In this document: in pieces, positions 62,141 to 64,000 of the stretch
Position numbering within the stretch: the stretch's first letter is position 1
How the letters are laid out: every line of letters begins with the position of its first letter
Assembly (NCBI RefSeq): GCF_036492425.1
Contig: NZ_AP025292.1
Span: 310,001 to 374,000 of the forward strand
DNA length: 64,000 nt
Source: Persicobacter psychrovividus
GTDB taxonomy: Bacteria > Bacteroidota > Bacteroidia > Cytophagales > Cyclobacteriaceae
Direction: 5' to 3'
The notes under the pieces: generated by a model
Seen by the model: the letters and a program-made list of their open reading frames with translations, nothing else
What the model was told of the DNA's origin: nothing
The model's database searches: none
Made by a program: the position numbers and the translations under genes

Positions 62141-62812
62141 ATGACGCTTTCCCCCACCTCTCCTATTTGGTCTTTTTACTGCCTGAACTTCCTGGTATTT
62201 CTATTATTGAACAGTTGCGATGCGCCCATTCCGAAAAACAGGACTGTCCCCATTGTTAATCAGGATTTTGAAGTTCACGACCCTTTGGTGTTGGACATGA
62301 AGCAGGCAACGCTGCCGTTGGGTATTCAGGATTTGCATAATATTGATATTTTAAATGGAATAGATGCCTACCAGCTCGGCAGCCTCAAGGATGAACTTGA
62401 TCTGACATTGTTCGATGACCACGGTTTCTTTTATAATGATCGGGTACAGGTGATGATCTCGCCACGTCATCTGATAAAGCTGAATAAGGCTGATTGTCAT
62501 CAGTTAACATTATATTTTCTCGATGGCTATTTGGCCAAAGTACAGTTATTGGCCAATGCTGATCTGACCCCTGGCCTATTACAGACCTTCGGAAGCCCCA
62601 ATGGGCGAAATTTTCAGGAAACATCACGCGTCATCAATCCAGAGAAATGGAGTGGGATTCAGACCATATTGGTGATGGAGTGGATGACCTTTCATACCAA
62701 ATTAAAATATCAGGAAAAAATACGGCAGGTATCGCGGGTTGCTGACCATTACCTGAAGGTGAATCAACTTTCAATAGAACTTCGGCATTTTGAAAAACAG
62801 ATTGCAATATAA
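62141..62812 (+). CDS. Putative lipoprotein of unknown function
   Basis: 223 aa. Signal peptide ends in LLNSC (Cys27), a lipobox. The mature sequence is alternating helices and strands with no recognised domain; the C-terminal third (LKYQEKIRQVSRVADHYLKV) is helical. Precedes a serine hydrolase gene by 88 bases. Base composition is similar to neighbours. Confidence 0.7.
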   Translation: MTLSPTSPIWSFYCLNFLVFLLLNSCDAPIPKNRTVPIVNQDFEVHDPLVLDMKQATLPLGIQDLHNIDILNGIDAYQLGSLKDELDLTLFDDHGFFYNDRVQVMISPRHLIKLNKADCHQLTLYFLDGYLAKVQLLANADLTPGLLQTFGSPNGRNFQETSRVINPEKWSGIQTILVMEWMTFHTKLKYQEKIRQVSRVADHYLKVNQLSIELRHFEKQIAI

Positions 62813-62900
62813 TTATCGAAAAAGTTCGTCTCTTTTATTCTTGATCGCTCAGATGTTTTTAAATTAGGAGGGTAAACTCCCAACAAACTTAACCTCTGTT

Positions 62901-64000
62901 ATGAACAGAAGAATGATTTTTATCTCCACTGTAATTTTATTAGTGGGCTTTGGCTTATGGTATGGAAATGCCCGATTGCCAATTATCAACGGTTATGCCT
63001 CAAAAATGACCTGCTCCTGTGTTTTTGTGGCTGATCGGTTACCTGAATCGGTCACTGATCAGGATCTTGATTTCTCCTTGATTCGCTTTGCGACACCGAC
63101 AGTCGATTACGAGCAAAAGACGGTCACCAGTACCGTATTGGGCTTTGGCGCCCAAACCGCTGTTTACCATAAAGGAACTGGCTGTACTTTGTTGATTGAC
63201 GGGCAAGGGCCTCCAGAAAAAAAGCCCACCATGCGTACCAGTTTCGATGAAGCGAATGAACCGTGGCCTTTGGGTGATTTGAATGTCCGAAGCGGTATTC
63301 CGAGTCCGCAACTTACCATGGCTGTGCAGGAGGCGATGGTACCAGAATTGAAAACCCGTGCAATTATTGTCAGTCGGCATAATGAAATTCTGATGGAAGC
63401 CTACGGTGATGGTTTTAATGAAAATACCCCCCAATTGGGTTGGTCAATGACCAAAAGTATTACCTCCGCCTTGGTGGGAATTTTGGTTGGCGATGGAAAG
63501 CTGAAAATAGAGGATCCAGCGCCTGTCAAAGCATGGCAAGGAGACATGCGTAAGCGCATTGCGTTGCGTAACTTGCTGCAAATGAATAGTGGGCTGAAGT
63601 GGGTAGAAGATTATAGTGATATTTCCCTGGCGACGAAAATGCTCTACATGACTGCCGATATGGGGGATTATGCCAGTGCCCAAAAGCTCGTTTACCCACC
63701 AGATTCGGTGTGGTATTACTCCTCAGGAACAACCAACATTTTGTCCAGTATTATTAAAGAAACCATCGGTGACCAGCAGGCTTATTACGAGTTTGCCAAT
63801 AAGCGATTATTTGAGCCTTGCGGTATGAAGAGTATGGTGCTGGAGCCTGATGTTTCTGGTACTATTGTGGGCTCCTCTTATGCTTTTGCTACCGCCCGCG
63901 ACTGGACACGCTTCGGCTTGCTTTACCTTAACGATGGCGTTTTTAACGGGCAACGGATTTTGCCCGAAGGGTGGGTTTCTTTTACCCGCCAAGAGGCCAA
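62901..64000 (+). CDS. Serine beta-lactamase-family hydrolase (partial, runs off window)
   Basis: At least 366 aa; the frame is open to the last base. N-terminal membrane or signal segment (MIFISTVILLVGFGLWYG). SxxK nucleophile motif SMTKS near residue 182 and the Tyr motif YYSSG near 274. The length and WSMTKS/GLKWVEDYSD pattern resemble class C beta-lactamase-related esterases such as 6-aminohexanoate-dimer hydrolase (NylB), more than true beta-lactamases. The 3' end is outside the window. Confidence 0.88.
   Translation, partial: MNRRMIFISTVILLVGFGLWYGNARLPIINGYASKMTCSCVFVADRLPESVTDQDLDFSLIRFATPTVDYEQKTVTSTVLGFGAQTAVYHKGTGCTLLIDGQGPPEKKPTMRTSFDEANEPWPLGDLNVRSGIPSPQLTMAVQEAMVPELKTRAIIVSRHNEILMEAYGDGFNENTPQLGWSMTKSITSALVGILVGDGKLKIEDPAPVKAWQGDMRKRIALRNLLQMNSGLKWVEDYSDISLATKMLYMTADMGDYASAQKLVYPPDSVWYYSSGTTNILSSIIKETIGDQQAYYEFANKRLFEPCGMKSMVLEPDVSGTIVGSSYAFATARDWTRFGLLYLNDGVFNGQRILPEGWVSFTRQEA

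Noticed and set aside
62901-64000. Antibiotic-resistance beta-lactamase
   Set aside because: The SxxK and Tyr motifs are present, but the sequence resembles NylB-like esterases, and the C-terminal KTG region lies outside the window; resistance cannot be claimed.

Overview
The window reads as a chromosomal, housekeeping-rich segment of a Bacteroidota genome, most likely a member of the order Cytophagales. The reasons are: promoter-like boxes of the TAnnTTTG type (TATATTTG, TATCTTTG, TACATTTG) in front of many genes; start codons without clear Shine-Dalgarno sequences; Bacteroidota-specific families (DUF6089 barrel, YtxJ, short-LID Adk, LptC of the Bacteroidota type); and the gene order CBS protein - nadK - DUF6089 - uppS - bamA - ompH - ompH. 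I see no tRNA or rRNA gene, no CRISPR array, no insertion sequence and no prophage.

Layout. 1-4.7 kb: nucleotide salvage (adk, hpt, upp), a CaCA antiporter and ispF. 4.8-7.5 kb: a YihY/BrkB membrane protein and an M16 zinc peptidase. 7.8-10.4 kb: a long secreted, very basic protein built from about a dozen 48-49 residue repeats, the least explained gene here. 10.4-14.7 kb: YtxJ, a putative barrel, lipA, a YbbR-like protein, coaE and a small conserved protein. 14.8-25.4 kb: a NhaD-type antiporter, then coaX, outer-membrane protein, TPR protein, lptC, small membrane protein, CNNM/CBS protein, PpiD-like chaperone and DUF493. 25.5-29.2 kb (minus): pdxJ, alpha/beta hydrolase, RsmI-like methylase and metK with a structured leader. 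29.3-30.9 kb: yqeY, cvpA and a lone PabA/TrpG amidotransferase. 31.4-39.9 kb: the envelope-biogenesis block. 39.9-43.7 kb: chrA, a Tat/lipoprotein-type superoxide dismutase, hpf, xerC-like recombinase and rpsU. 43.9-48.3 kb: nucleotide-sugar genes ugd, uxs, rfbB, rfbA. 48.3-57.1 kb: cysS, rimP-nusA, infB, a secreted protein, tadA and a cytosolic superoxide dismutase. 57.1-62 kb (minus): response regulator, ALDH7-type dehydrogenase, M49-like peptidase and CobW GTPase. 62.1-64 kb: a lipoprotein and a serine beta-lactamase-family hydrolase cut by the window end.

Functional themes. Most genes serve core metabolism (salvage, CoA, lipoate, pyridoxal phosphate, SAM), translation, and outer-membrane assembly (BamA, Skp/OmpH pair, PpiD, LptC, UppS, LD-carboxypeptidase). 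The most interesting non-standard signals are: the repeat protein with near-identical 144-bp units; stem-loops lying directly downstream of predicted -7 boxes (hpt, the repeat gene, cysS, rimP and the gene after infB); a candidate NusA-type attenuator before rimP-nusA; a structured metK leader; a nested hairpin between pdxJ and the next gene; an exported superoxide dismutase paralogue; and an M49-like peptidase with a five-residue HExxH motif. All functional calls rest on motif recognition by eye; no database search was run.
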